Source: Pezicula radicicola (Eukaryota > Ascomycota > Leotiomycetes > Helotiales > Dermateaceae). Taken from it: a DNA stretch of 64,000 nucleotides. The notes under the pieces are model-generated. The model saw only the letters and a list, made by a program, of their open reading frames with translations, made no database searches and was not told where the DNA came from. Location of the stretch: positions 250,817 through 314,816 of the forward strand of contig PDUO01000020.1 in NCBI GenBank assembly GCA_003008705.1. Direction: 5' to 3'. Made by a program: the position numbers and the translations under genes. Positions within the stretch are counted from its first letter, which is position 1. Every line of letters begins with the position of its first letter. Of the stretch, positions 1 through 11,856 are shown piece after piece.

Positions 1-600
1 CCCACTTTACCGGTGTCTTAATCCATGAAAATTTCCCTCTCTCCATCCCACAAAAGGATAATTTAATAAAACTGTACCTATCGGGTCTTCTCCTAGCGAA
101 CACGCTTTCACTTACCTAAAAAATAAATCCATGAATAAGATACGAAAGCTAACTGGCCAAGAGATTTCCAAGAGTTGTCACAACGGTAAAAGCTTGCATA
201 TCTGACTACAAGAAGCCAACTTTACCCCAGAATGCCAAGACTCGAACTTTTCTAGATGGGGGTTTTTGCCGGACTTTTAGTCTTTGGAGGAGTTGTGCCA
301 CTTGTGTGGCGTGCTGTACCCCGTTTCACCCCATTCTTCAATGTTTCTATTTCTTGGCATCTCGTGGTAGCTTCCCCGAGAACTCGGTCACTTCGGTGTA
401 GCTTTTACCGGAGGATACCCCCCATTTATGTATGTAGGATTGGTATCGTGACTTTCTAGTCTAACGACATCAGCTGAATAGAGAAGAGGAAACCTCACCT
501 CGTCTTCATTTGCAAAGTTTTCAATCAGAATTACCTCACCAAGTCCAGGAGGAAAACCACGAGTGATTGAGCTCTGTCAGAGAACTTACATTTAGAAACC
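1..600. other. Upstream region of the GH105 gene
   Basis: No coding signal was recognised here. Short open frames exist but have no recognisable family character. The last bases before position 601 give a good start context (purines and ACC before ATG). This is the likely promoter and 5' UTR of the GH105 gene. Confidence 0.4.
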
Positions 601-1995
601 ATGGCATCTGAAAACCCAGCAGCTACAACAACAGGAAATGGACTTCCTATCCAAACAACAAAACCAAATGAAACCACAACATCCTTCCAGGAAAGCATTC
701 TAAACGACACACGACCCCAATGGATAACCTCAAAACAAGTAGACACACAAATCGCCCTCCTAATAAATAATCTCGTCAACATAAAAGACGACACCGGAAA
801 ATTCCTGCTCCACTTGCCAGACGGAAGAATAATCGATACAAAAGGATGGAATGATTGGGAATGGACACACGGAATAGGACTTTACGGAATCTGGCAATAT
901 TACGAACTAACCAGTGATCCATCCTCGTTGCAAATAATTGAAGAGTGGTTTGAGAATAGGTTTAAGGAGGGAGGAACCACTAAGAATATTAATACGATGG
1001 CTGTTTTCTTGACGTTGGCTTGTGTCTATGAGAAAAATAAAAAGGAGGTTTATAGGGCTTGGTTGGATGGTTGGGCTGAGTGGGCTATGTATGAGTTACC
1101 TAGGACTAGGTATGGCGGGTTTCAGCATATTACTTATATTAGTGTTAACGATGGGGAGTTGTGGGATGATACTTTGATGATGACGGTACGTAATTCTTTT
1201 CCCTATCTCTCGTCTCTGAAACTTACAGAAATACCGGTGCTAATTGGGAAGTTAAGGTGTTACCATTGGCAAAAATTGGGAAGGTTCTTGGACGGCCTCA
1301 TTATGTCGAGGAAGCAAAGAAGCAGTTTTTGATTCATATCAAGTATCTGTTCGATACGAAGACTGGCCTCTTTTTTCATGGATGGAAGTTCGAAGAGGGT
1401 GGCGATCACAACTTTGCGAACGCGCTATGGGCGAGAGGAAATTCAGTACGTATTTTATTTCGTCGACAGCTCTTCTGTTTGCTTGATACAGCTTGGTGTT
1501 TTGATAATATGAAAGTGAAAATCAGCTGACACAGAATTTCAGTGGCTCACAATGGTGATACCCGAGTTCCTTGAACTTCTGGACTTTCCACCAAATGATC
1601 CAATTCGTCTACATCTCATAGAGACACTAGATGCACAAATCCGTGCACTTGCTACTCTGCAGGACGAGAATGGGCTCTGGAGGACTCTCTTAGACCAACC
1701 AGAGAATGAAGGATCCTACGTTGAGAGCTCAGCAACAGCAGGTTTCGCTTTCGGTATCTTGAAGGCCTTGAGGAAACGATATATTGTGGGTGAGGAGTAT
1801 AGAGAAGTCGCAATCAAGGCTATGAAAGCGATATTTGCAAATATTAATGAGGAGGGTGAACTGCTGAATGTTAGCTTTGGGACGGCCATGGGGCATACGC
1901 TGCAGCATTATAAGGACATTGAAAGGACGAGTATGCCCTATGGCCAGGCGATGGCAATTATGGCGTTGACGGAATTCAAGAGAGCTTTTATCTAA
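601..1995 (+). CDS. GH105-type unsaturated rhamnogalacturonyl hydrolase, 3 exons
   Basis: The predicted enzyme removes the unsaturated uronic sugar left at the non-reducing end of pectin (rhamnogalacturonan I) fragments after lyase action. Model: exons 601-1185, 1257-1445 and 1543-1995, 408 residues. Intron 1 ends in a GCTAAT branch site and TTAAG acceptor. Splicing joins DDTLMMT to VLPLAKIGK and ARGNS to WLTMVIPE, as expected for the family. Family signs are the YGIWQYYELT stretch near residue 98, the ELWDDTLMM stretch holding the candidate catalytic Asp (189/190), HNFANALWARGN, and the C-terminal MPYGQAMAIMALTEF. There is no signal peptide, so it is probably intracellular and acts on imported oligosaccharides. 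The family (GH88/GH105 fold) is well supported; the precise substrate is inferred. Confidence 0.9.
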
Positions 1996-2258
1996 CCGAT
2001 GATCAACCTCTGGGAACTAGGAATAGTACTTGCACGATGATTCAACTGAAATGGTTCATAGACAGCAGGTGCAAAAAAAATAAAAAATAAAAAATTGAAG
2101 GAATAAGCGTAGATTGATCGTATTGTTTGACTTGGTATATATGCAATTTCTCGTAATTCGTTTCTCATGAACACCAATACCAACACCATCCACCCAACCT
2201 CTATATGTCCCATTTTATCTGCCAAAACTCCAAAAGTTTGCACTTTGTTCGCCACATT

Positions 2259-3428
2259 CTAAACAAAAGCTCTGCTCAAATTTGAACGAAACTTAGACGC
2301 CGACCTTTTCTGATTGCGGCCCAGGCGGGATTTGACCTGCCTGAGCTTCGCCTTGATTGCAGTATTTCCTGGAGCATATGCAGCCGCTATCTCCAGCTCG
2401 TCAACAGCCTCCCCATCTTGACAATTGTCTGCAAGAGCACAACCCAGCCGGAATCTGTGCTTTGCCTTTTGTTCCGGCGATTCCTCTACACATCGAGTGA
2501 GCGATATCTCCAGAGCCTTCCTTGCTTGCGATACTGCCGACTTGTGCCTTCCTTGTTTCGTATCCGCCAGTGATGTATTTGTGGAAATGTTGATGAGAAG
2601 GGTTTCGAATTCGTCCATAAGCCTGGGATCGTGCATGTAATCCTCTTTGAAGCTTGAAAAGGTGTAGACAGCTACAACGTATTCACCCCGAGCTGAATTG
2701 AAGTCCCCAGCCTTGAAAAATGCGTTTCCTCTTTCCTTCGCAAGCTTGCCTTCCTCGAGGGCTGTTGTTCCATTGTAACTAGGCGTCTTTGTCATCTCGA
2801 TTTCTCTGGCGGTCTGAACGTCCAAGTCCCCGTGAACCTTTATAGTAAGCCGGCTTCCATGAGGATTCTGGATAGGTCGCATTCCTCTTATGCCGTTTGT
2901 CACACAATCCCACACCCTCGAATTTCCCTTGTAGTCCCTTCTTTCCGTTCTAAACCAGAGGTCAACTTTCGTCGTATTGTCCGTATTCCGCAGAATTGCA
3001 TGTTCAGCGTTGAGAAGTCGTACGAAATTCCGGAGGTGCCGGCCAGCAAAGATCGCTCGTCCACATTCGTATGCCTTTTTGGCCGACCTCGAGTTCAAGC
3101 ATTGAATCTGGGCTTTGAGGGCGTAGTTTCGGAAAATATGGGTCGGAGGGGCGAGAACGAGCGGTATAGCTCGGCGACAGGTAGAGAGGAAGTAGGCTTC
3201 ATGATTTTCGACCAAAACGAAGGCATTCTCAATGTGAAAGTAGGCTAGGGATTCCTCGGAAATCTGGCGGTTGACGGTGAACAAGCCCGTGGCATATCGT
3301 GGAGCCAAGGTGCCGTCGTGATTGAGGTGGGTGACATTCTGGTCGACTAAGAGGAAATCATAGATCTTGAGCCGAATTTCAGCAGGTATTCCAGCAAGTG
3401 TGTTTGGAGAATAAAAGTCCGGCCTCAT
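2259..3428 (-). CDS. 2EXR-like (fungal F-box-like) protein with C-terminal TPR region
   Basis: Single-exon gene, 389 residues. The N-terminal part (about residues 10-110) has the pattern of fungal 2EXR/F-box-like domains: GIPAEIRLKIYDFLL, then FTVNRQISEESLAYF. The C-terminal part (about 230-380) looks like tetratricopeptide repeats: LAKERGNAFFKAGDFNSARG, then AVSQARKALEISL and AVDELEIAAAYAPGN, followed by a Lys/Arg-rich tail. TPRs usually bind partner proteins; the N-terminal domain has no established function. It follows a DUF6594 gene on the same strand with about 550 bp between them. The biological role is unknown to me. Confidence 0.75.
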   Translation of the reverse strand: MRPDFYSPNTLAGIPAEIRLKIYDFLLVDQNVTHLNHDGTLAPRYATGLFTVNRQISEESLAYFHIENAFVLVENHEAYFLSTCRRAIPLVLAPPTHIFRNYALKAQIQCLNSRSAKKAYECGRAIFAGRHLRNFVRLLNAEHAILRNTDNTTKVDLWFRTERRDYKGNSRVWDCVTNGIRGMRPIQNPHGSRLTIKVHGDLDVQTAREIEMTKTPSYNGTTALEEGKLAKERGNAFFKAGDFNSARGEYVVAVYTFSSFKEDYMHDPRLMDEFETLLINISTNTSLADTKQGRHKSAVSQARKALEISLTRCVEESPEQKAKHRFRLGCALADNCQDGEAVDELEIAAAYAPGNTAIKAKLRQVKSRLGRNQKRSASKFRSNLSRAFV

Positions 3429-3975
3429 AATAGAGGATTTCCACCGCGTGAGTCCAACAGCAACGGTGGTGTGGTGTGGTGCAACGATCTAAATAGTAGT
3501 ACTGTAAGGTCGTAGTGTGAGGCAGAGAGGACTTGCGGTGAATCTGAGAAGTATAAATTTTGGCTGACCGACGATCCCTGATGTCCACTAACTGCTTAGG
3601 GTTACTCCAGGTACACGTTACTAAATATCGCACCCAATATCGACCCAGCGAACGGAACACCCTGGGCTTCTTTTTCCCCCTTTCCCCTTCTCATCCACCA
3701 GATCCCTCACCGCCAGACTCACAAGCTCACAACAACGCACCGTCTGATCCGACTCCGGCCGTTCCCGTGCATCGAGCATCTGCTAGATGTGCCGCCGTCG
3801 GTACCAGTAATGCATGCTGACTCTTCAAACCCTCACCACCGCTACATACGAAGGTCCTGTAACCACTTGCACGCGACTCGATGACAAGCGAAAAGCCAAA
3901 ACCCAACAGCTCGACACGTTTATGCATCTTGACTCCCGTATCTGCCCTAGTCTACCCACCGCTTTCTACTCAACT
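3429..3975. other. Intergenic region between two minus-strand genes
   Basis: This holds the probable promoter of the 2EXR-like gene and the 3' UTR of the DUF6594 gene. It contains a long pyrimidine-rich run around 3667-3700 on the + strand. No RNA gene or mobile element was seen. Confidence 0.4.
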
Positions 3976-5260
3976 CTAGGCGTTCTGCACGAACACAACG
4001 AGGACTGCGGAGAACCTATCCCAACATCCATTAGTATATGTCTATTGAGGATTGAGGATTGAGATGGGGGCACCATAGCGGGATATACTTACGCCGCAGT
4101 AGCGCTGAAGATCTGTACTCGAGACGTGGCAGCATTTGTGAGAAACATCAAGCCAACGGCAAAAATGGCTGTGAAGGCTCCAATATACAGTATTCGGTTT
4201 CGTGTCTCATGAACCGTCGATAACACTGCAATCGCTGCGGTAGGCAGGAGACAGGCAATCAAAGTTGCAATCGACGATGTAGCCAGTAGGATTGTTTTTT
4301 CGGAATATTGCTCGAGAGTTTCCTAAGTGGCATGAGTTTGAGTTTTATAATCCCCGAAGTGCAGTACTTACGAATGCTTCTTTGCAGCTCCGACTATCTG
4401 AATGATCGCTTGGGGCCGGAGATTTCTCTTCATCTTTGGCTTCTACCCTTCTCATCTTGTTCTTGCACTCTTGGTAAAAGGGTATAAATTCGCTGGCAAC
4501 CCAACGGGTCAATCCATCGACGTTGCTAGGCTTTCTTGTTGCGACGAGATCTGGGCGGCGAGCAGGAGGTTTTCCTTGCCAGAAAAGTTGAAGAAGGACG
4601 TGGAAAAATTGGCTCCATAAGGATTTCTTCCGTCGCTCGCCCTCATATAGGTCACCCCATGCATTTGCTCCAGGCCCCCCTATGGAGTAATGTGTTCTCT
4701 TTAACCATACTCTCAATCCTTCCACATTATAATCATCTGGTTCCGGCAAAGCTGCTATTTTTGTGTATCGAAGCAATGCTTTGTCTGCAAGGCAGTAAAT
4801 GATTAACAACAGCACTCTTGAACACACATGCTGACTCACTATATTCTTTCAGAAGACCCCTCATTTCAAGTATAACTTCATATTGTTCATGACTTCTCTT
4901 CGGGTTATTGTTTATCAGGTATCCCACATTCTTTGCATATCTTTTCACCATTTTATCTCCCTCGTAAGCATCCTTGCGCTCGAGCGTGTCCAATCTATTT
5001 CGCAACTGATCAAGTTCTGCCTGGTAGTATAACAAGCTCTTGATATTCAGATCCCGAAAGCGTGGAAATGCTGCGAAATCAGGAGTTTCTGCCAATAATT
5101 TAGCTACGCGAGGCCAACCATAGATAGGTTCGTCGGGATTTGGCCGGCTATCGGTACTACTGGCTTCTACAAGAGTTGCAGTAGGGCTGTCTGGAGGCTG
5201 CAGGCCTTCACTTGTGGTTGACCCGTGATCGGATTCAGTCTGTGTGGGTTTGATGGTCAT
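3976..5260 (-). CDS. DUF6594-family membrane protein, 4 exons
   Basis: Reconstructed minus-strand exons are 5260-4840, 4784-4372, 4322-4093 and 4015-3976, giving 367 residues. The order fits fungal DUF6594 proteins: a YGWPRVAKLL stretch near residue 45, FPRFRDLNIKSLLYYQAEL, a coiled-coil-prone ELDQLRNRLDTLERK, a central helical region with FWQGKPPA, and a C-terminal membrane cluster. The hydrophobic segments are TILLATSSIATLIACLLP, ILYIGAFTAIFAVGLMFL and FSAVLVVFV just before the stop. The small last exon (40 nt) completes the third segment and is supported by an ACTAAT branch site. Upstream in-frame ATGs at 5317 and 5356 exist; 5260 was chosen because the family N-terminus is usually short and polar. 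Function is unknown in the family. Confidence 0.8.
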
Positions 5261-7444
5261 TGTGGTTGCTGTATTGTATGATGTGGAGAGCAGAGGGACA
5301 ACTTTGAAAGGACGCATTTCAACAGCATGACTGCTACATTTCAATGCAACTCGCAATGAAGCTCGGGGCTGAGCCTTGCCACCTCAGAGGTGAGGGGGTT
5401 TACATTGATCCCCAAGGCAGATTTCCACAATCTTGCACCCAATGATATGGCATTCGGTAAGTTACATCGCAGAGCCTGGTGGTTGCTTGTACTGGGCGAG
5501 AACCCCTTCTCATTAGGTACAACTGTTTGGTTCTTACACCATTGGGAGGGACCCAAAGCAGAATGAGCCAGCATGCAAGTTTGCCCTGCCTGCAGATCTG
5601 CTCACTATCGCAGGCGTGATAATCATGGTCATTCCTCATGCCCCTCCATGCTACAAGTAACCTTACACAGCCCTCTCGAGGGGTTTCCGCCATTGCTTGC
5701 ACTCATCAGGACAACATCATTGAATCCTGGAATCTTCGAATAGGTTTCATCCAGCAAAGCGTGCCCGGTTTTTCTCGGGCAGAACATAGCCCACTGGGCG
5801 TGAAGTGATTTCTTTCATCGCGTACGATAGCAACACTCTGGACTTCTGTCTAGAAAGCACAGCCTACATTTCGCCCAATATGGCCGCCTCCTACAGTATC
5901 TGCAAGTCAGAACGAGTTGAGCAAATGCTGACGTGCAGACTCAAATCCAATATATTCTGGCCACGCCTACATACTGCAACTCGGTGTATATAATGTCTAA
6001 TTTCGGCTCTCTGGTTGGTAGGATAACGACCAAGGCAAGCAAGCCTTGTTCACTATTGCTGCAGAACCACTTTCGACGTTGTGGCTTGTACAACGCGAAA
6101 GGATCTTGGGAGTTTTAGCAGGTAGAATTTCAAAGCTCTCTGGACTATTTTGTAAGTTTTGTCTTAGATAGAAGGTGCGCTTGATGAAGAGAAAATTAGT
6201 TATTATTGAAAAGGATTGAAAAGCGTCCGATACCGTCAATACGCCTTGGGTGGGAAAATAATCCAACAGAGCAACGTCCATTGCTGACACTTTGTGAGCA
6301 GATTACTACTGTACTACCCAACTCGAGCGGGGAAGTGAATGTGTATGCTGCAATAATTATTGCACATATTTACCACCATTCAAGACCACGACATTTGAGA
6401 GGGCGCCACAACACCAGGCTGCGTCAAGGCAACTAACTGCCAAAGCCGCAGTTGAACAAACCTGCAGCTGCCTGCTCCGCTCCCAACTACTTACATATAT
6501 ATAGGACTCCATAGTTTTGAAATTAAAAGAAAGATGTGGTGCCCTTGTGCTTACGAATTCAACAAACACAACAAGAGCAGTCAACATGGGAAATATGAAA
6601 ATCTGGCTTTTTGCGATGCACTTGCCGCAAGCTTCTGATCACCATCAACTTGCTAGCCAAGGCTGAGAATGGCTGAGATGTTCGTGTGCCAACACAACGA
6701 CTTTGGGGTCGAAAATCGAGAGCCTTGAGTATTTCAATTTTTCAACCGAAGGTGAAGGGCGTCTCCCTTTCTATTTACGCCATCAAACCACCGTCCCTAG
6801 GCTTAGACAAAGCCAGACAATGCCAGACAAAGCTGGCGGTAAGTTTTTATTAATGGTGCTCTCGGCTGACAATGGCAATCTATTGGTGTCTTAATGTTGC
6901 GCCCGCTTCTCCGGTCGCAGTCTGCCTTCGGGTTCGCCGTCGTCGCTATCACACAAAGTCCTGCCGTCTTCCCACCACCTGACACGAATAAATATTGCTA
7001 TGGACCCCAAATACAAGCCAAACGCTTTGCCTTTCGATTGCCTTATATTTCAACCAATCCCACTATGAGAATTGTCACAACTTGGCTGTCTGTTGCCTGA
7101 TAGACACCACCTTCTTTCTGGCATTGCCATGATTTCGATTTTTGCGCATTCCTAAAGAGGTTATGGGGGCTTTGCTTATGCTCTTCGGAGCCTCTGTAAA
7201 TCTCAATTTAATTGGCGTAGCATACACAGCATCCCGCGCTGGTCTCAGCTCAGAGCGGTTAGGCAGAGAGCCCCGTTTTCCATCATTTGAAGTGTCCCAT
7301 GGCATTGCCCTGGCTCGCTCGCATATAAGAGGCCATTCGCTGTTGCCTTGGAAACTTGGTCCATTCATCTTCGATACGGAACGAACTCCAATAGGTGCCA
7401 ACTTCATCAAAGGATTACACTGCCACGAGTAGATCAATACCACA
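5261..7444. other. 2.2-kb intergenic region
   Basis: No open frame here shows family character on either strand. A TATA-like CATATATATAGG lies near 6493-6504. The region separates a minus-strand and a plus-strand gene, so it holds two promoters. Confidence 0.35.
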
Positions 7445-8745
7445 ATGACTCCACCCGAAATCAATGGTATGCCTGGCGCGAGTCGGTTTTTAAACTTCTG
7501 TCGCTAATCTATCACTAAGTCTCGCCTTATGAAGGCAAAACAAACGGCCTCTTGAACCCCCAAGATCTGCATAACTCAACCCGTCGTCATTCCACATCCT
7601 CCGAGCGATCGCGAATAACAGTGGTTGAGGAAGACTCAGACATTCCAATCCTGCCAGGGTCGAAATCAGAGAAGGTCGAAATCATTGCAGTTGATGTTCC
7701 AAAACTTCGATGGATAGATCATCTCCGGGGTGTCTTTTGCATCCCACCCAAGGGGGTGCAAACAAAAGAGGTCGCCATACCCAAAGGTACACCAGATGAG
7801 AGCAATGATGAGGTTCGTGGCCAACCTATGAAAGAGCAAGTAAGATGACTGACACCTACTTAGTTTACTCGAAAATCACCCTGGATTCTTCCTGTTTTTG
7901 CTTTATCAACCCAAAAGTACGATGGCGAACACTTTATGCCCAAGCAAGCTCAATGCACCATTGACACAGGCAATCACCAAGGCAACATTGTGTCCCGACA
8001 GTTTCTTTTGAACGTGCTGCAGCACGATGAGTCTTCATTTCAGGAGATGACTATCGCAGAAAAGCAAGGGTACGGGGTAACTGGCCACACGCTTGAACTT
8101 CAGGGTGCAGTGTACATCACATGGTATCACAGCAAGAGCACCAAACTTTTCAGGGATATGCGCTTTCTGGTTTCGCCTTATGAACATTGTGATTTGATCA
8201 TCGGCGAAAGGTCAATTCAACAGCACAACCTACTCGGAAAGCCAAATCTTGCTGTTGAAGGTATAAATATAAACAAAGGCCCTCCCGAGCGTAAGTTATA
8301 CATAACCTTGCAATGAATAACCCACCTTTTCTCAAGCGAGCAAGGCTAACAACCCTAATTAGCGGCATCTGCACTTCTCGGCATCGTTGAAAAATTGAAG
8401 TCTAAAATTGAGGGCTTGGAACTAGACTTAGAGACTGTAGAATATGCCAAGCCCCCTAGTCCAACTAAAGTCGCCGAACTTAAGCGTCAATTATCAAAGA
8501 CAGAAAAAGAGTATAACTTGAAATTGATCAATCTTAAGGAGTTCCAGATCGACGCTGAGAAGAAATCCAAGAAGCCTAATAAAGCAACAATTGATCAGTT
8601 GGAAGGAGAATTGCGAGGGATACCTGGTTACGAGGAGCCAAAGCTTATACCTGGGATATCAAGTACGACTGCCACAGGATCTTCAACAATGACAAAGTCA
8701 AGTGGAAACACCAAGACCTCTCGAAACCCATTCGGCAAAAAATAG
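7445..8745 (+). CDS. Retropepsin-like aspartic protease domain protein with C-terminal coiled coil, 4 exons
   Basis: Exons 7445-7466, 7520-7839, 7918-8290 and 8363-8745 give 365 residues. Each intron has consensus ends, and the frame is kept through all three. After a Ser-rich, charged N-terminus, exon 3 encodes CTIDTGNHQGNIVS. This resembles the catalytic DTG loop of retropepsins. About 75 residues later comes CDLIIGERSI, matching the second hydrophobic-Gly motif of that fold. Exon 4 encodes a heptad-like coiled coil (ALLGIVEKLKSKIEGLELDL and following) and a Ser/Thr/Lys tail. No reverse transcriptase, integrase or LTR was seen nearby, and the gene has three introns, so it looks like a host gene and not a live element. 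Proteolytic activity is inferred from the motif only. Confidence 0.75.
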
Positions 8746-9810
8746 ATCTTAGTCCTAGGACCCAATTGAGGTTACTCTCGTCAGCAACATTTCGCAACTC
8801 TTTCACTATTTCATTTGAACTCTCAAAATGGGTCTCTTTCACTCGCTTATTGCACTGAGGCTTTCTTTTTCGTCTTGGGTGGGAGGAAAATTCTGGTTTC
8901 TTTGTATTACAGTATTGGCCTCGCGGCCTGGAGGACACTTTCTTGGTCAGGATTAGGTCATTTGTCTCTTAGTCTTTTGCTTTTGCTTTGTTGATAGATG
9001 AGATAAAATTTATGATTTCAATGCTTTTGTTATATGATTTGTGCCACATAAACATATTCCAAGGCGATTTATAATGATTGTAAAGTCGCCTTGTGTATTT
9101 AATGCAACGTACTTTTCCCTGCCTGTTCTAATGTGTGCAACAAGTACCTGTGGAATATCTTCCCTAGCCGATCGCTTATGCTTTTTAACTACGTAAGGGG
9201 GGTTGGTCATGTGACTTTTTTTAATTTTTAAATAGAGCTTGGTCTTTTATGTAGTTCTCGATATGTGAATAGGTATATAGGAGAATAGGTAGTAGTCATA
9301 GAAGTATAATAACTTTAGGTCAATGGTAGTTTGAGTTACTTAGTTTGAGTTTGAATAACTGACTTGATTCAGGTAACTAACTGACTTAAGTTAAGTAACT
9401 AACTTCAGTTTAGTACCTAATTTACTTATTTACTTCGACTTTATCTGTTCTTATGTGAAATCTCGGCATTACTTTACACTTATCTAAAGCTCCTAGAGGA
9501 ATTACATCTCCCTTTGTGAACATTATATATTCCTCTCGTTAGTACACCTTAATTAAATCATATGATTTTGCACCGGCGAGCCCTCGTGGAGGAAGGAACA
9601 ACGTTGTTACTTGTCGGCCAACCAACCCAAACGTCGTGGGTCTTGAGCACGTTGCTTCTCCCTTTCCTTCAACCCTTTGCTCCAACTTGCTGCATCAACA
9701 TCAATCTTCTGCGTCAGCGTCAACTCATTGCTTGAACTCTTTGTTCCAAATATTTCCAAAGAACATTGTTGAATCATAATTGTTACCTCTTCTTACGCCG
9801 CCTGCACATC
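8746..9810. other. AT-rich intergenic region with degenerate 18-bp motif
   Basis: No gene was recognised. At about 9331-9411 there are degenerate copies of a GAGTTACTTA / TAAGTAACT motif with roughly 18-bp spacing. It is related to the minisatellite at 11247-11590. The 3' part is the probable promoter of the zinc-finger gene that follows. Confidence 0.45.
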
Positions 9811-11197
9811 ATGCGTAAAAAGTCAGCATCCTCCGCGGCTCAGCCATCCATGTTGATGACAACCCCAAAGATGAAGACGATACCTTGCCCAAAAGGCTGT
9901 GGAAAGTTGTTTACTACAGAGCACGGCGCCAATCAACATGCAATCGATGTCCATGTACGCAGAGAATTCGGAGAGTCCATGAATAAGATACACCCATGTC
10001 CAAATGGTTGCCGAACTAAGTTTCTCACCATCGAAGACGCAAAAAAGCATGCTGTAACAACATGTCCCAAAATTACACGAGAAGAACCGCAACCATCTAT
10101 CATGCGGACCGAGCTCTCGACTTCACTGCCACAGGAAGGAATCCATGGATCCTATGAACACCTTGAAGTTACACCAGGCAGAGTTCTTTTCTTCAGGACA
10201 CACAGAGACTGGGACAGTTCAAAGTTTGTTCCCGGTGTTGAAGTGGTTGACCTTGGTTCTGAACTTTTTGAAACTCAAGAGTAAGCATTAACCGCGCTTC
10301 GTTTTCACTCTTAGACCTCGAAATACTAATATTTTCACAAACAGCACGCATATCGAGGCCATTATCACCGCATCTCCCCAGTTCCGCGAGTCACTCTATG
10401 CATTCCGCTGCAGCAACTACATCGGAGCAAACTCTGTCACCGCAAATACAAATGCTATCCGTCTCGCAAAAACATGTCCAAGCCTACAACATGTAAGCTT
10501 TGAAGGTGCTCAGAAACTCGACGATGTCGCACTATTTTCGTTCCTGAAGGAATGCAAAAATCTCAAATATATTGCAATTACAGGCAAGGGTTCTGGAGGT
10601 TTGGGAGCTATCAAACGTTCTGCGATTGATGCATTTGTTAGAAAGCCAGAGCTCGGAAGATATCTACGGAAATTGTGTCTTCTAGATCAAAAAATAACGT
10701 CTCCTAAGTCTTTAAAATCACTATACGCATTATGCGTCGTTCGCACAGATCTGGTTGTCGTTCATGGTCTTTCATCGATTTCTGATATTCGCTTTTGGAA
10801 AGAGACGAAGAAAGCCTATATCGAAGACAAGACAGTCAGGGATCTAGGAATTGCTGGCTGGAGCCCAGAAATTCTGTCACGACATGAGATTAAGGAGATT
10901 CTTGAAAGAGAGATTGGTGCGGTTGAAGAGAACCCTGAAGATAATGGTCCTGATGTATCCCAACCCTCTAGAAAGAGAAAGAGAACTGTCGACCATTTTA
11001 GCGATGAACCTGAGGAGTCAGAAGGACCCACTCTACTGAGTCAATTGGAAGAGAGTCTTAGAGAGGCCTTCGACGCAGGGGATAGTGTTCCGGAGATGGA
11101 TGATGATAACTCGTTGTATCAGGAGGATCGTGAAGTGAAGATTAAGAAAGAGGTTTATGACTTTGCTACCGGAAGTTATAGAACACGACCTGTTTGA
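9811..11197 (+). CDS. Protein with two C2H2-like zinc fingers and an LRR-like region, 2 exons
   Basis: Exons 9811-10280 and 10345-11197 give 440 residues; the frame is restored across a 64-nt intron with a CTAAT branch site. The N-terminus carries IPCPKGCGKLF followed by a His pair (HGANQH, DVH). A second similar unit, HPCPNGCRTKF, has its ligands ending in H and C, so both look like Cys-x3-Cys zinc knuckles. Exon 2 has LRR/AMN1-like segments such as LAKTCPSLQHVSFEGAQKL and LKECKNLKYIAITG. The C-terminus is acidic with a basic SRKRKRTVD patch that could be a nuclear localisation signal. The role is not recognised. The ATG at 9811 was chosen because no earlier in-frame ATG exists in the open frame. 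Confidence 0.7.
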
Positions 11198-11246
11198 GCT
11201 TTAGATCGTAGATATTGATGCTAGACAAGCTAGGTACCAAATACAA

Positions 11247-11590
11247 GTGAGTTACTTAAAATAAGTGAGTTACTTAAAATAAGTGAGTTACTTAAAATAA
11301 GTGAGTTACTTAAAATAAGTGAGTTACTTAAAATAAGTGNAAGTGAGTTACTTAAAATAAGTGAGTTACTTAAAATAAGTGAGTTACTTAAAATAAGTGA
11401 GTTACTTAAAATAAGTGAGTTACTTAAAATAAGTGAGTTACCTAAATCAAATAGGTTACTCAAATCAAGTAGGTTACTCAAACCAAGTAGGTTACTCAAA
11501 CCAAGTAGGTTACTCAAACCAAGTAGGTTACCCAAACCAAGTAAGTTACCCAAATCAAGTAGGTTACCCAAATCCAGTGAGTTATTCGAA
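11247..11590. repeat. 18-bp minisatellite with one unresolved base
   Basis: About 18-19 tandem copies. The first part is near-identical GTGAGTTACTTAAAATAA; the second half diverges through GTAGGTTACTCAAACCAA types. An N at 11340 interrupts the phase (GTGN then AAGTGAG), which suggests a collapsed assembly gap. The open frame on the minus strand (runs of ILSNSL) is a by-product of the 18-bp period, not a gene. The rest of 11198-11856 shows nothing else. Confidence 0.95.
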
Positions 11591-11856
11591 TTAGGTTAGT
11601 TGACGATTTGACACTGCATCCTGCATAAAATGATAACTTCCGGCAGGAGTGATTGAGAGAATTAATTGGAAAAAATTTAACTTCGTGTGCTTTAGTTGTG
11701 ATGACATGTAGTGTACATGTTTTGTAATTAACAATTTGCAAGTTGCTTAGAATGTAAAAGAGGTAGGTAGCATTTAAATTAAGCGAGCACCCTCAAAGTG
11801 TCTTCCACCCACACGTTTTCTAACGTCTTCCAGTATCTTCTCAAACTTAAAACTAC

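Noticed and set aside
7075..7464. Minus-strand frame of 129 codons and a + strand frame at 7142-7432
   Set aside because: They overlap the start of the retropepsin-like gene and show no family character.
11230..11571. Minus-strand open frame of 113 codons reading repeated ILSNSL units
   Set aside because: It is produced by the 18-bp minisatellite, whose length is a multiple of three; the frame also contains the unresolved base and has no family.
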